Source: Orenia metallireducens
Lineage (GTDB): Bacteria > Bacillota > Halanaerobiia > Halobacteroidales > Halobacteroidaceae
Length of the DNA stretch: 64,000 nucleotides
Assembly (NCBI RefSeq): GCF_003001995.1
Contig: NZ_PVNB01000003.1
Span: forward strand, 1 to 64,000
Reading direction: 5' to 3'
The notes beneath the pieces were generated by a model. It had not been told where the DNA came from. It saw nothing but the letters and a program-made list of their open reading frames with translations, and searched no databases. Made by a program: the position numbers and the translations under genes. Shown here piece by piece: positions 47,679-56,942 of this stretch (positions within the stretch are counted from its first letter, which is position 1; each line of letters begins with the position of its first letter).

Positions 47679-47705
47679 ACTATTTCTTAAGCAACTGCAT
47701 AACAT
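47679..47705 (+). promoter_or_regulatory. SigK-like promoter of the small basic peptide gene
   Basis: GTAAC (AC at 47679-47680), 17 bp, then CATAACAT (47698-47705). Confidence 0.6.
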
Positions 47706-47736
47706 AGCATTAACAGAAAAGGGGTGATTATCACAA

Positions 47737-47832
47737 ATGGGAGGATATCCAAAAAAATATGATGATGGTAAAGGTAAAAAAGGTAGAAAAGATAGAAGGC
47801 GTAGAAAGAAAAGATATTCAACTGAAAAATAA
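47737..47832 (+). CDS. 31-residue strongly basic peptide
   Basis: The reading frame begins MGGYPKKYDD and continues with a block of Lys, Arg and Gly (GKGKKGRKDRRRRKKR), ending YSTEK. AGGGGTGAT lies about 10 bp before the ATG. A SigK-like promoter precedes it and a strong terminator follows the stop codon, so it looks like a real small gene. The MG-x-Y start and the basic tract recall the N-terminus of the neighbouring YmaF genes. It may be a small spore coat or DNA/polymer-binding peptide, but I do not recognise a family. Confidence 0.65.
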   Translation: MGGYPKKYDDGKGKKGRKDRRRRKKRYSTEK

Positions 47833-47839
47833 ATAAGAA

Positions 47840-47870
47840 TAAGGTGAGCAAAATGCTCACCTTATTCTTA
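47840..47870. terminator. Bidirectional terminator between the small peptide gene and ribH
   Basis: AATAAGGTGAGC pairs with GCTCACCTTATT across an AAAAT loop. It serves both converging transcripts. Confidence 0.85.
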
Positions 47871-47880
47871 TTTAAAATTA

Positions 47881-48354
47881 TTAAAATTGATTCATTAAAT
47901 TTGCCATCTCTAATGCTCCAACTGCTGCTTCCCAACCTTTATTCCCTGCTTTAGTACCAGCTCTCTCGATAGCCTGTTCAATAGTATCTGTCGTAAGAAT
48001 TCCAAACATCACCGGTAATCCACTGTCTAAACTGACCTTGGATATACCCTTAGATGCCTCTGCACAAACATAATCAAAGTGTGGTGTAGCACCTCTAATT
48101 ACCGCCCCTAAACAGATAATAGCATCGTAGTTGTTAGTAGTTGCCATCTTCTTAGCTACTAAAGGAACTTCAAAAGCTCCAGGAACCCAAGCAACCTCTA
48201 TATCCTCTTCCTTTACTCCATGGCGCTTTAATGCATCCAATGCTCCACTTAATAATCTACTAGAGATAAACTCATTAAACCTTCCCACTATAATTCCAAA
48301 TTTAAGTCCTGCTCCTATTAACTTTCCTTCATATGATTTAGCGAAATTATTCAT
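47881..48354 (-). CDS. ribH: 6,7-dimethyl-8-ribityllumazine synthase
   Basis: It condenses the pyrimidinedione from the RibD branch with dihydroxybutanone phosphate, the penultimate riboflavin step. It has 157 residues with [19 protein letters not shown], the [16 protein letters not shown] segment and [21 protein letters not shown]. It is the last gene of the rib cluster, separated from ribBA by 422 bp holding a repeat element. Confidence 0.96.
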   Translation of the reverse strand: MNNFAKSYEGKLIGAGLKFGIIVGRFNEFISSRLLSGALDALKRHGVKEEDIEVAWVPGAFEVPLVAKKMATTNNYDAIICLGAVIRGATPHFDYVCAEASKGISKVSLDSGLPVMFGILTTDTIEQAIERAGTKAGNKGWEAAVGALEMANLMNQF

Positions 48355-48415
48355 TTTTTATTTCTCCCCTTTATTTACTTATAATATATTTATGTTAATA
48401 AACAAACTTATACAA

Positions 48416-48740
48416 TATAATGATAATGCAACACTTTTGAATTTACAATTAAAAAGATTTTAAGGTTTTTAAGTCGAAAAAAATTTCTGTTTGAACGAAG
48501 CAAAAATTGAGCTAGGATTTAGAGTATCATGAAATTTTGATTTAGAGAGTCTAATAAGTGATAATACTCATTATTTTGATTGCTGAGTGAGTTGAATTTT
48601 TTTCTAGACTTTTTGGTGACTTTTGCGGCAATGGCAAAAGTCACTCGGGAAAAAAGCTGATAAGCTTTCCCGAAAAATATTTTAATAATTTTACTCTCTT
48701 TTTAAAGTGAAAAGTGTCGCTATATCCCCATTAAACACTA
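48416..48740. repeat. MITE-like element, copy E (long interior)
   Basis: The right end AAAGTGTCGCTATATCCCCATTA matches the ends of copies B and C. A degenerate left end (TGCAACACTTTTG, about 48433) faces it. The roughly 300-bp interior is unlike the other copies. It contains two adjacent hairpins: GTGACTTTTGC with GCAAAAGTCAC (48616-48644) and TCGGGAAA with TTTCCCGA (48645-48673). No reading frame of note lies inside. Confidence 0.6.
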
Positions 48741-48776
48741 CTATCTATATCAAAATTCAATTATCAAAACAAATTA

Positions 48777-49979
48777 CTAATAATTATTCTCCAACATATG
48801 TCCAAGTTTCTCTTTTTTAGTCTCTAAATAAGCCTTATTAGCACAATTAGCCTCCATCTGATGGGGTACTCTCTCTAGTATATTCAGTCCATAACCTTCT
48901 AGCCCCACAATTTTGCGAGGATTATTGGTCATCAATCTAATACTGCTCAAACCTAAATCAGCCAATATCTGTGCTCCTATGCCATAATCTCTCATATCAT
49001 CAGCAAAGCCCAATTCCCGATTGGCCTCTACAGTATCTCTACCTAAATCCTGAAGATGATAAGCTCTTAATTTGTTAGCTAAGCCTATCCCCCTTCCTTC
49101 TTGGCGCATATACAGGACTATACCTTCTCCTTCCTCTTCAATCCTTTTTAGAGAAGCTGCCAACTGGTCACGACAATCACAACGTAATGAACCAAGAGCA
49201 TCCCCTGTTAAGCACTCAGAATGGACTCGTACCAATACATTCTCTTTTCCTTCCACTTCACCTTTAATAATAGCTAGATGGCACTTATCATCAACATCAT
49301 TCTCATAACCAATTACTCTAAAGTCACCAAACTTACTTGGTAGGCTTACTTCTGGCAAAGGTCTAATTAGCCTGTCCTTATTCATTCTATACTTGATTAA
49401 ATCGGCTATAGTAATTATCTTTAAATCATGCTTTTTAGCAAAGTCCATCAGTTCAGGTACTCTAGCCATAGCTCCATTATCAGACATAATCTCACAGATT
49501 ACCCCAGCAGGATAGAATCCAGCTAAACGGGCTAAATCAACTGCTGCTTCAGTATGGCCAGCCCTTCTTAAGACTCCACCCTCTTTGGCTCTTAAAGGGA
49601 AGATATGACCTGGACGAGCTAAATCGCTAGGCTCTGTCTTAGTATCAACAACTGCCTGAATAGTTTTTGCTCTCTCAAAAGCTGAAATTCCAGTAGTAGT
49701 ATCTTTATGGTCAATAGAAACTGTAAAGGCCGTTTCATGGCTATCAGTATTATTATCTACCATCTGATTTAATTTTAGCTCCTGCAAGCGTTCTGCTGTA
49801 GTAGGTAAACAGATTAATCCTTTACCATATGTAGCCATAAAATTGATACTTTCAGGGGTAGCCTTTTCAGCAGCCATTAACAGATCCCCTTCATTTTCTC
49901 GCTCTTCATCATCTACTACAATTACCATCTTACCAGCTTTGATATCTTCAATTGCTTCTTCTATTTTGTTGAACTTCAT
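48777..49979 (-). CDS. ribBA: Bifunctional DHBP synthase / GTP cyclohydrolase II
   Basis: The N-terminal RibB domain (about 1-200; [31 protein letters not shown]) makes dihydroxybutanone phosphate from ribulose 5-phosphate. The C-terminal RibA domain (about 205-400) opens GTP, with zinc ligands in [16 protein letters not shown] and the segment [18 protein letters not shown]. The 400 residues are normal for the fused enzyme. It follows ribE in the operon. Confidence 0.97.
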   Translation of the reverse strand: MKFNKIEEAIEDIKAGKMVIVVDDEERENEGDLLMAAEKATPESINFMATYGKGLICLPTTAERLQELKLNQMVDNNTDSHETAFTVSIDHKDTTTGISAFERAKTIQAVVDTKTEPSDLARPGHIFPLRAKEGGVLRRAGHTEAAVDLARLAGFYPAGVICEIMSDNGAMARVPELMDFAKKHDLKIITIADLIKYRMNKDRLIRPLPEVSLPSKFGDFRVIGYENDVDDKCHLAIIKGEVEGKENVLVRVHSECLTGDALGSLRCDCRDQLAASLKRIEEEGEGIVLYMRQEGRGIGLANKLRAYHLQDLGRDTVEANRELGFADDMRDYGIGAQILADLGLSSIRLMTNNPRKIVGLEGYGLNILERVPHQMEANCANKAYLETKKEKLGHMLENNY

Positions 49980-50003
49980 CTAATTCACCTCTCCTTTTAA
50001 GTT

Positions 50004-50119
50004 CAGTAACGAGTGATGGGTGAACAATGACGAGTAAAAGACTTAATAATTATTATTGAATGTCTATACTTATTACCTATTCCATTTACCCATTACTCGT
50101 CACCCGTTACCAATAACTG
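50004..50119. repeat. Inverted pair of heptad arrays between ribE and ribBA
   Basis: The left arm (50004-50040) reads in units AGTAACG, AGTGATG, GGTGAAC, AATGACG, AGTAAAA. The right arm (50082-50119) carries the inverse words TCGTCAC, CCGTTAC, CAATAAC. The arms are similar but not exact inverse copies. Confidence 0.8.
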
Positions 50120-50123
50120 CTCT

Positions 50124-50783
50124 TTAAGCCAATAGAAAACCATTATCCTTTAACAGATCTAGATCTATATCTGATTTTTTATTACCTTTATCTTCCTTAG
50201 AACCAAGCATTCTCTCTACATACTTACCAATCATATCTACCTCTAAATTGACCTTAGCACCAATCTCCTTCTGACCAAGTAAGGTAACTTGACTGGTATG
50301 AGGGATTAATGAGATAGCAAAGCTACTTTCATCTAAATTAGCTACCGTTAAGCTAACTCCATCGATAGCAATTGATCCCTTATGAATAATGTATTTTAAG
50401 ATATTCTTAGGTGCTTCAATGGTTATAACTGTAGCATTATCCTCTCTCTTTTTTGATTTAATAGTACCTAGCCCATCTATATGTCCAGAGACCAAATGAC
50501 CACCTAGCCTGTCTCCTAGCCTCAATGCCCTCTCCAAATTAACCTCTGAACCAACCTTTAAATCCCCTAGACTGGAATGCCTCATCGTCTCAGGCATCAC
50601 ATCTACGGTAAATTCCTTCTCTGTAAAGGAGGTTACTGTCAAACAGACACCATTAGTAGCAATACTATCACCTAATTTAACATCCTCTAAGACTTTAGCT
50701 GCTTCTATCACCAATACAATCGACTTACTTCCCCGCTGAATCCGCTTTACCTTCCCTAGCTCTTCAACAATACCAGTAAACAT
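50124..50783 (-). CDS. ribE: Riboflavin synthase, alpha chain
   Basis: It dismutates two lumazine molecules to riboflavin. Two homologous lumazine-binding barrels are visible, each with its GVCLTV or GVSLTV signature: N-terminal MFTGIVEELGKV, GDSIATNGVCLTV; second HLVSGHIDGLG, GSIAIDGVSLTV. The length, 219 residues, is normal. GGTGG seven bases before ATG 50783 is preferred over the preceding TTG. It is the second gene of the rib operon. Confidence 0.96.
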   Translation of the reverse strand: MFTGIVEELGKVKRIQRGSKSIVLVIEAAKVLEDVKLGDSIATNGVCLTVTSFTEKEFTVDVMPETMRHSSLGDLKVGSEVNLERALRLGDRLGGHLVSGHIDGLGTIKSKKREDNATVITIEAPKNILKYIIHKGSIAIDGVSLTVANLDESSFAISLIPHTSQVTLLGQKEIGAKVNLEVDMIGKYVERMLGSKEDKGNKKSDIDLDLLKDNGFLLA

Positions 50784-50805
50784 CAATTCACCACCTTTTC
50801 ATTCT

Positions 50806-50920
50806 AGTTTACAATTTATAATGTACAATTTACAATTTGAAAAGATTATTAAACTCCTATGAATCATTTACATTCAAATACTCTTAATTATTAATTCTCA
50901 ATTGTATATTGTCAATTTGT
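50806..50920. repeat. Inverted pair of TTTACAATT-type units between ribD and ribE
   Basis: The left arm (50806-50839) repeats TTTACAATTTA/TGTACAATT. The right arm (50884-50920) has the inverse words TCAATTGTATATTGTCAATTTG. A 45-bp spacer separates them. Confidence 0.75.
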
Positions 50921-52012
50921 CATATATTCTGGATATCCTACTACTAGTATATCCTCTCCTACTAAAGTAACCTCTTTATTTACTACTTTAATTCCTTCAG
51001 AGATTTGACAAACTCCCTCTCCACATACAACAGAAATGGCATCACTTCCCCCAATAATCTTAGGAGCAATAAAGTAGTATAATTTATCAACTAGCCCTTC
51101 TTCCAAAAATGAGGAGCTGACTTGACTTCCTCCCTCGACCAATAAGCTTGTTATCTCTCGCTCTGCTAGTGAGTCCAATAATAGATTCAAATCTATATTA
51201 TTCCCTGCTCCAGCTTCAATAATCTCTACTCCCTTTTCAATTAACATCTTTTTCTTCTCTTGACTACTACTTTTTAGAGTAGCAATTATAGTTTTAGCAT
51301 CAGATTCCTGATTAATAATATCAGCATTTAAGGAAATTCTCAACCTACTATCTAAAACAATTCTTGTAGGATCTTGCCCTCCTTGGGGCAATCGAGTGGT
51401 TAAACGGGGATTATCTGCTAATACTGTTCCTATCCCAACCAAAATCCCATCCACTTTATCTCTTAATTGGTGGACTAACTGACGAGACTCTGTTCCACTA
51501 ATCCATTTAGAATCACCAGTCTTAGTCGCCACCTTACCATCTAAGGTCATAGCATTCTTTAAGATAACAAAAGGCTTGTTAGTAGTTATATATTTAATAA
51601 AAATTTCATTGGCTCTTCTAGCTTCATCCTCTAATATCCCTACCTCAGTCTCGATTCCAGCCTGATTGAGCAGTCTAATCCCACTTCCTGCTACCTGAGG
51701 GTTAGGATCTTCCATAGCAATCACTACCCTCTTTATCCCTGCTTTAATCAAAGTATTAGCACAGGGTGGGGTCTTACCATAATGGGAGCAAGGCTCTAAG
51801 GTCACATAGACAGTAGCACCCCTAGCCTCATTGCCTGCCTCTTTTAAAGCATAAACCTCTGCATGGGCACCTCCAGCATGATGATGATACCCTTCTCCAA
51901 TCACCTTCCCATCCTTTACTATCACTGCCCCTACTATAGGGTTAGGGCTTGTCCTCCCCTCTGCTTGTCGAGCCAGATTTAATGCACGTTGCATATAATC
52001 TTTGTCGGTCAT
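50912..52012 (-). CDS. ribD: Bifunctional riboflavin deaminase/reductase
   Basis: The N-terminal zinc deaminase domain (about 1-145; HAEVYALKEAG, then PCSHYGKTPPCANTLIKAG) and the C-terminal NADPH-dependent reductase domain (about 148-366; MTLDGKVATKTGDSKWIS, LLVEGGSQVSSSFLEEGLVDK) carry out two steps after GTP opening. The 366 residues are normal. It is the first gene behind the FMN riboswitch, but 390 bp separate the two, including MITE-like copy D. Confidence 0.97.
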   Translation of the reverse strand: MTDKDYMQRALNLARQAEGRTSPNPIVGAVIVKDGKVIGEGYHHHAGGAHAEVYALKEAGNEARGATVYVTLEPCSHYGKTPPCANTLIKAGIKRVVIAMEDPNPQVAGSGIRLLNQAGIETEVGILEDEARRANEIFIKYITTNKPFVILKNAMTLDGKVATKTGDSKWISGTESRQLVHQLRDKVDGILVGIGTVLADNPRLTTRLPQGGQDPTRIVLDSRLRISLNADIINQESDAKTIIATLKSSSQEKKKMLIEKGVEIIEAGAGNNIDLNLLLDSLAEREITSLLVEGGSQVSSSFLEEGLVDKLYYFIAPKIIGGSDAISVVCGEGVCQISEGIKVVNKEVTLVGEDILVVGYPEYMTN

Positions 52013-52124
52013 AGTCTGATTCTCCTTTATGTACTGAAATTAGATTTTAGCTATATTTTAATATGGTTACAAATAGTAATAATTTTTATTTTAACCTATA
52101 ATTATAAAATTCAAATGTATGTTT

Positions 52125-52246
52125 CTATAGAGATATTGCGACACTTTGTTTATTAGGTAGACAGGTGGGTAGGTGGTTAGGAACTGCTTAACTACCTAAA
52201 TTACTAACTCCTAACCACCAAAGAAAAAGTGTCGTAATATACCTAT
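52125..52246. repeat. MITE-like element, copy D
   Basis: TATTGCGACACTTT (52134-52147) and AAAGTGTCGTAATA (52226-52239) bound a 106-bp core, almost identical to copy A in inverse orientation (about three differences). It lies in the 5' untranslated region of the rib operon, between the riboswitch terminator and ribD. Confidence 0.88.
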
Positions 52247-52331
52247 ATTATCTTATATTTTAATTAAATTATAAAGACACAAATCTACAAGCCTAAGAAT
52301 CATATAAAAATCAAAACATTCAATAGCTCAA

Positions 52332-52372
52332 AAAGAAAAGGTACTCAAAGAATTATTCTTCGAGTACCTTAA
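52332..52372 (-). terminator. Expression-platform terminator of the FMN riboswitch
   Basis: AAGGTACTCGAAGAAT pairs with ATTCTTTGAGTACCTT, followed by TTCTTTTT on the minus strand. Confidence 0.85.
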
Positions 52373-52407
52373 AGTTCGTAAATAAGATTAATCTTATTTT
52401 ACTATAT

Positions 52408-52516
52408 CACTTCTTCTCTCTTCCAGACTTTAACTGTCGGCTCTGGAATCTCACCAGATCTGCTTGCGCTCGCGGGCTATTACCGCCGGTTAGGAATTAC
52501 ACCTGACCCCGAAGAA
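52408..52516 (-). promoter_or_regulatory. FMN riboswitch (RFN element)
   Basis: The minus strand shows the conserved RFN order: TTCTTCGGGGTCAGGTG, TTCCTAACCGGCGGTAAT, AGCCCGCGAGC, GCAGATCTGGTGAGATTCC, GAGCCGACAGTTAAAGTCTG, GAAGAGAGAAGAA. FMN binding would lead to termination at the hairpin at 52332-52372 and shut off the rib operon. Confidence 0.96.
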
Positions 52517-52549
52517 TTTAACATTATTAAATTTTATACTTTACAAATA

Positions 52550-52578
52550 ATAATACCATATTATAATAACTAAAGCAA
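52550..52578 (-). promoter_or_regulatory. Probable promoter of the riboflavin operon
   Basis: TTGCTT (52573-52578), 17 bp, and an extended -10 TGGTATTAT (TATTAT at 52550-52555) lie about 35 bp before the riboswitch. Confidence 0.6.
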
Positions 52579-52592
52579 CTTAAAATTAGAAG

Positions 52593-53237
52593 CTATGACC
52601 TCTTCAATTCTGCTATAGCCTTCGTTCTATCTTCAGCACCAAAAACTGCTGAACCAGCTACTAAAACATTTGCTCCTGCTTGAACTACCTCAATTGCTGT
52701 AGTATTTGGTTTGATTCCACCATCTACTTGAATATCAATCTTCAAACCTTGCTCTTCAATCATCGCTCTTAACCTCTTAATCTTAGACAACATCTCTGGA
52801 ATAAAGCTCTGCCCCCCAAAACCAGGATTAACTGTCATCAATAAGACCATATCCAACTCACCTAATACATATTCGATAGCACTTAAGGAGGTAGCAGGAT
52901 TTAATGCTACTGCTGCCTTGACACCATTTGCCTTGATATTTTGAACAGTACGATGCAAATGAGGACAAGCCTCAACATGAACAGTGATGATGTCTGCTCC
53001 TGCCTTAGCAAATTCAGGGATATACTGATCAGGATTTTCAATCATCAAATGAACATCTAATATCTGTTCTGTCTTATCTTGGATAGAGTTCAAAACCAAA
53101 GGTCCAATGGTAATATTAGGAACGAAATGTCCATCCATCACATCAATATGTAAATACTCTGCTGACTTTACTGTTTCAATCTCTGCTGCCAATTTACTAA
53201 AATCTGCTGATAAAATCGATGGTGCAACTTTAATCAT
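52593..53237 (-). CDS. rpe: Ribulose-phosphate 3-epimerase
   Basis: It interconverts ribulose 5-phosphate and xylulose 5-phosphate in the pentose phosphate pathway. This TIM barrel of about 214 residues has [60 protein letters not shown] and [17 protein letters not shown] before ATG 53237 decides the start, 2 bp after the rsgA stop. The conserved order rsgA-rpe is kept. Confidence 0.97.
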   Translation of the reverse strand: MIKVAPSILSADFSKLAAEIETVKSAEYLHIDVMDGHFVPNITIGPLVLNSIQDKTEQILDVHLMIENPDQYIPEFAKAGADIITVHVEACPHLHRTVQNIKANGVKAAVALNPATSLSAIEYVLGELDMVLLMTVNPGFGGQSFIPEMLSKIKRLRAMIEEQGLKIDIQVDGGIKPNTTAIEVVQAGANVLVAGSAVFGAEDRTKAIAELKRS

Positions 53238-53239
53238 AA

Positions 53240-54130
53240 TTATCTCCTCCAATTCTTCTCTTCTGCTTGCTCTATCTCTGCTAAAAATTCTAAATAATTC
53301 TCATAGCGATGCTCTGCAATCTTGCCCTGCTCTAAAGCATCCTTAACTCCACACTTTGGCTCATGGCTATGGGAACAAGGATAAAATTTACAATCATCTA
53401 AACTCTCTAAAATTTCAGGAAAGAAGTACTGTAAATCCTCTGAGGCTATAGAGCTAACATCAAGGGAACTAAAGCCTGGAGTATCAGCAACCCATCCTCC
53501 AAACTCTAAAGGTAATAACTCCACATGGCGAGTAGTATGGCGTCCTCGCTTAATTCTCTCACTAACCTCACCCATCTTTAACTCTAAGCCTGGTTGAATA
53601 ACATTTAATAAACTAGATTTACCTACTCCAGAAGGACCTGCAAAGACTGAGACCTTATCCTTTAGGGCTTGTCTTAATTCATCAATCCCTAGATTATCCT
53701 CTACACTAGTATAAATCACCTTATATTTAACCTGTTCATAAGGCTTTAGAACTTCTTTAGCCACTTCCAACCCTGACAGGTCTACCTTATTAATACAGAT
53801 AATAATCTCAAAGTCCTCAGCCTCAGCTAAGACCAATAATCTATCCAATAATTTATAATGTAAATCAGGCTCCCTAATAGCTGAAGTAATTACCACTTGC
53901 TCCACATTGGCAATTGGTGGACGAAAGAGATAATTATCCCTCTCCTTTCTATTCTCAACTACTCCAGTCTGATCTTCAAAGATAGTAAAATTAACTATAT
54001 CCCCTGCTATAATATCGACCTTCTCCTGCTTTAACCTACCTCTAGCCCTACATTCATAAGTTTCTTTACTTTCAAAATCATAAACATAAAAAAACCCTCC
54101 AAAAGCCTTTAAAATCCTTCCTTCCTTCAT
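53240..54130 (-). CDS. rsgA: Ribosome small subunit-dependent GTPase A
   Basis: This circularly permuted GTPase assists late 30S assembly. An N-terminal OB fold is followed by permuted G motifs: G4 [10 protein letters not shown]1 [16 protein letters not shown]3 DTPGFSS. The C-terminal zinc site has Cys and His in [22 protein letters not shown] before ATG 54130 (MKEGRILK) is preferred over an upstream GTG. It lies downstream of the PASTA kinase, the usual Firmicutes order. Confidence 0.96.
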   Translation of the reverse strand: MKEGRILKAFGGFFYVYDFESKETYECRARGRLKQEKVDIIAGDIVNFTIFEDQTGVVENRKERDNYLFRPPIANVEQVVITSAIREPDLHYKLLDRLLVLAEAEDFEIIICINKVDLSGLEVAKEVLKPYEQVKYKVIYTSVEDNLGIDELRQALKDKVSVFAGPSGVGKSSLLNVIQPGLELKMGEVSERIKRGRHTTRHVELLPLEFGGWVADTPGFSSLDVSSIASEDLQYFFPEILESLDDCKFYPCSHSHEPKCGVKDALEQGKIAEHRYENYLEFLAEIEQAEEKNWRR

Positions 54131-54161
54131 AACCACTCTCCTTTTAAATTCAGGGGTAAAA

Positions 54162-54215
54162 GCAGTGACGAGTAAAGAATGAGATAAGTTAAAACTTATC
54201 TCACTCTATCTCTGC
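54162..54215. repeat. Intercistronic hairpin between the PASTA kinase gene and rsgA
   Basis: GAGATAAGTT faces AACTTATCTC, and the outer arms GCAGTGACGAGTAAAG and CTCTATCTCTGC pair imperfectly. The GTGACGAGTAA word recurs at the other junctions. It may also act as an mRNA 3' structure. Confidence 0.7.
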
Positions 54216-54217
54216 TC

Positions 54218-56194
54218 TTAAACCTGCTTTTCATAATATAACTGTCCATCTAGATAAATTCTAATCGTTCCTGGTCCTACGATAATGACATCCTTAACTA
54301 CAGTATCGCCAGCTTGATGGATCTGGTCATAGACTGTTCTCTGGCCATTATCATCTTGTACTACAAACTCTACCCTCTTCTCATTACCAGGTGGTATATT
54401 AAAGCGAATCTTGCGGTCTTTAATTTCAGAACCTCGTGGATTACGGATTCCTGTGCTGATGATCAACTGAATTGTCGATCCTTCCATTATCTTAGTCCCT
54501 GTACTAGGTTTTTGAGCAATTACTCTACCTTGATGGTAGTCTAGACTCTCCCGTTTTAAGACTTGACCTAAAATTAAGTTCAGCTGTCTTAATCTCTCTA
54601 CAGCCTCTTCCTGGCGTAACCCAACTAAATTAGGAACTTCCACCTCTTGAGGCTCTCTACCTTTACTGATAACCAGATTGATATCAGTACCCGCCTTAAC
54701 CTCTATTCCTGGTTGGGGATCCTGAGAGATAATCTGACCCTCAGCAACTTCATTGCTATACTCTTCTTTAATTTCTCCTTTTTGAAGGTCTAATTTATCA
54801 AGTTTAATCTCAGCCTCCCTCAAAGTGATATTGAGCAATTCAGGAACTTTAGATACCTGAGCTCCCTTACTGACTACTACCTCAATCACTCTAGCCTTCT
54901 TTACTTTATTATTAGGAGGGATACTTTGAGAAATAATATGATCCTTCTCAATCTCTTGGCTATAACTCTCATAATAGACCTTCAAACTCAAACCCTTAGA
55001 TTCTAAATCTTGGCGTGCAACCTCTAAATGCTTACCTACCAAATTTGGAACCTTCACCTCTTCAACATTAACATACTGTACCAGCATAAAATAACCAACA
55101 CCCATAATTACAATGAAGCTAGCCGCTAAAATTAATAAAGCTGTTAACAGGCCACTTCTCTTCTTAGCTGGGACCTTCTTCTTTGAAGTGGGTTCTTTAT
55201 TCTTCTTTTCCTCCACTACATCCACTCCCCTAAGCTTTTGTTGAACTTCTTCTTTCTTGATTATATTAGTATTATTCTTCTCTTTCTCTTTTTTAATCTC
55301 TTTTTGGTAATCCTGTTTGGACATAATCATGGTATGCTGATTTGCAATGCTCTTAACTTCTTTAGCTTGATTAGCAATATCTTCTTCAACTTCCTTCAAA
55401 TCTCTTAACAGCTCTACCACAGAATTATATCTATTCTCTGGCTCTTTAGCTATTGCCTTTAGAATAATCTCTGCTAATCTATCTGGGAGCTGAGAATTTA
55501 TTTTTTTGGGGTCTTCTGGCGACTCTTCAATATGCTTTAAAGCAATTGAAACATGATTATCTCCAGTAAAAGGTACACTTCCTGTTACTAATTCATAAAG
55601 TACAACCCCTAAAGAATAGATATCAGATTTAGTGCTGACCTTTCCACCTTTTGCTTGCTCTGGCGAAAGATAATGGGCAGAGCCCATTATCGAATCAGTT
55701 TGACCCATAGTTGCTGAAGTTACAGCTTGAGCAATACCAAAATCGGTCACTTTAACTCTACCATCGTCTGTCAAAAGAATATTATGGGGCTTAACATCAC
55801 AATGAACAATATTATTACGATGGGCCTTAATTAGAGCATTACATACTCCAGTTACTATCTTTATAGCTTGATCAATCTCAATTCTTTCAACCTCTTTTAG
55901 ATGTTCCTTTAAATCCTTTCCAGTAATATATTCCATTACTATATAATTAATATCGTCCTCTTTGCCTATATCAAAGATATTAACTATATTTGGGTGGGAA
56001 AGGCTTGCTACTGCTTGAGCCTCATGCTTAAAGCGTCTAACAGCAGTCTCATTGTCAGCAAAATGGGGTTGTAGAATCTTAACAGCCACTTCACGACCTA
56101 ATAGCTGGTCTTTAGATCGATAGACAATAGCCATACCACCAGTACCGACCTTCTCTACAAGTTCATATCTTGAATTTAAGACTTTACCGATCAT
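54218..56194 (-). CDS. prkC: Membrane Ser/Thr protein kinase with PASTA repeats
   Basis: The cytosolic kinase domain (about 10-270) has GTGGMAIVY, AVKIL (catalytic Lys), HCDVKPHNILL (here HCD in place of HRD, Asp kept) and VTDFGIAQ. A linker rich in Lys and Glu and one membrane helix (about 347-370) lead to three PASTA domains (VPNLVG and VPELLN starts) and a C-terminal 65-residue extracellular beta domain. It is expected to sense muropeptides or lipid II and control the cell wall, spore germination and translation. GAGGTGA before ATG 56194 decides the start. The phosphatase gene lies directly upstream. Confidence 0.95.
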   Translation of the reverse strand: MIGKVLNSRYELVEKVGTGGMAIVYRSKDQLLGREVAVKILQPHFADNETAVRRFKHEAQAVASLSHPNIVNIFDIGKEDDINYIVMEYITGKDLKEHLKEVERIEIDQAIKIVTGVCNALIKAHRNNIVHCDVKPHNILLTDDGRVKVTDFGIAQAVTSATMGQTDSIMGSAHYLSPEQAKGGKVSTKSDIYSLGVVLYELVTGSVPFTGDNHVSIALKHIEESPEDPKKINSQLPDRLAEIILKAIAKEPENRYNSVVELLRDLKEVEEDIANQAKEVKSIANQHTMIMSKQDYQKEIKKEKEKNNTNIIKKEEVQQKLRGVDVVEEKKNKEPTSKKKVPAKKRSGLLTALLILAASFIVIMGVGYFMLVQYVNVEEVKVPNLVGKHLEVARQDLESKGLSLKVYYESYSQEIEKDHIISQSIPPNNKVKKARVIEVVVSKGAQVSKVPELLNITLREAEIKLDKLDLQKGEIKEEYSNEVAEGQIISQDPQPGIEVKAGTDINLVISKGREPQEVEVPNLVGLRQEEAVERLRQLNLILGQVLKRESLDYHQGRVIAQKPSTGTKIMEGSTIQLIISTGIRNPRGSEIKDRKIRFNIPPGNEKRVEFVVQDDNGQRTVYDQIHQAGDTVVKDVIIVGPGTIRIYLDGQLYYEKQV

Positions 56195-56218
56195 CGACGT
56201 CACCTCAAAGTTTTAAAC

Positions 56219-56929
56219 TTAATTATTACAATATATAAGCACTGTAATATTATCATATCCACCCTGTTCATTAGCCATTAATGCCATTTTATCAGTCTTC
56301 TTTTGTAAATCTAAATCCTCTGCTAAAATCTTAGCAAGTTCATCATTAGATAACATATTGGTCAATCCATCAGAACATAATAAGATTAAATCATCAGCCT
56401 CCAACTCTAACTCAACTAGATCAGCTTCAATCTCTTCTTTAACCCCTAAAGCCTTAAGCAATAGATTCTTCTTAGGATGATTGTCAGCCTCTTCTTGGCT
56501 AATTAGATTATTTCTAAGTAGCTCACCCACATAAGAATGGTCAGCAGTTAACTGCTTTAAGTTTCCATTTCTAAACAGATAAGCTCTACTATCTCCAATG
56601 TGTCCAATTATTAATATTCTATCTTTAATAATTCCCATAGTCAAGGTGGTTCCCATCCCATAATACTCTTCTTTAGCCAAACCTTCTTGATAAATTCTCT
56701 GATTTACTAACTCTATACACTCTTTGATACTATCATTTAAAGAATCATAATTAAAATTATACTCTTTTATCTCTTTAACTGCCAAGGAACTGGCTACATT
56801 TCCTCCCTGATGTCCACCCATCCCATCAGCTATAACGATAATATCCAAATCTTGTTTATTGATTACCAGATAACTATCCTGATTCTCCTTTCTAACCTTT
56901 CCTACTTCACTAGTAGCTCCATACCTCAT
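56219..56929 (-). CDS. PP2C-type protein phosphatase (Stp/PrpC)
   Basis: This metal-dependent Ser/Thr phosphatase reverses PrkC phosphorylation. The 236 residues include RKENQDSYLV, VIADGMGGHQGG, GMGTTLTMG, IGHIGDSRAYLFR, TADHSYV, LLCSDGLTNML and GGYDNITVLIY, giving all metal-binding Asp. It sits 24 bp before the kinase gene in the same operon. Confidence 0.96.
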   Translation of the reverse strand: MRYGATSEVGKVRKENQDSYLVINKQDLDIIVIADGMGGHQGGNVASSLAVKEIKEYNFNYDSLNDSIKECIELVNQRIYQEGLAKEEYYGMGTTLTMGIIKDRILIIGHIGDSRAYLFRNGNLKQLTADHSYVGELLRNNLISQEEADNHPKKNLLLKALGVKEEIEADLVELELEADDLILLCSDGLTNMLSNDELAKILAEDLDLQKKTDKMALMANEQGGYDNITVLIYCNN

Positions 56930-56942
56930 TATATCACCTCAC

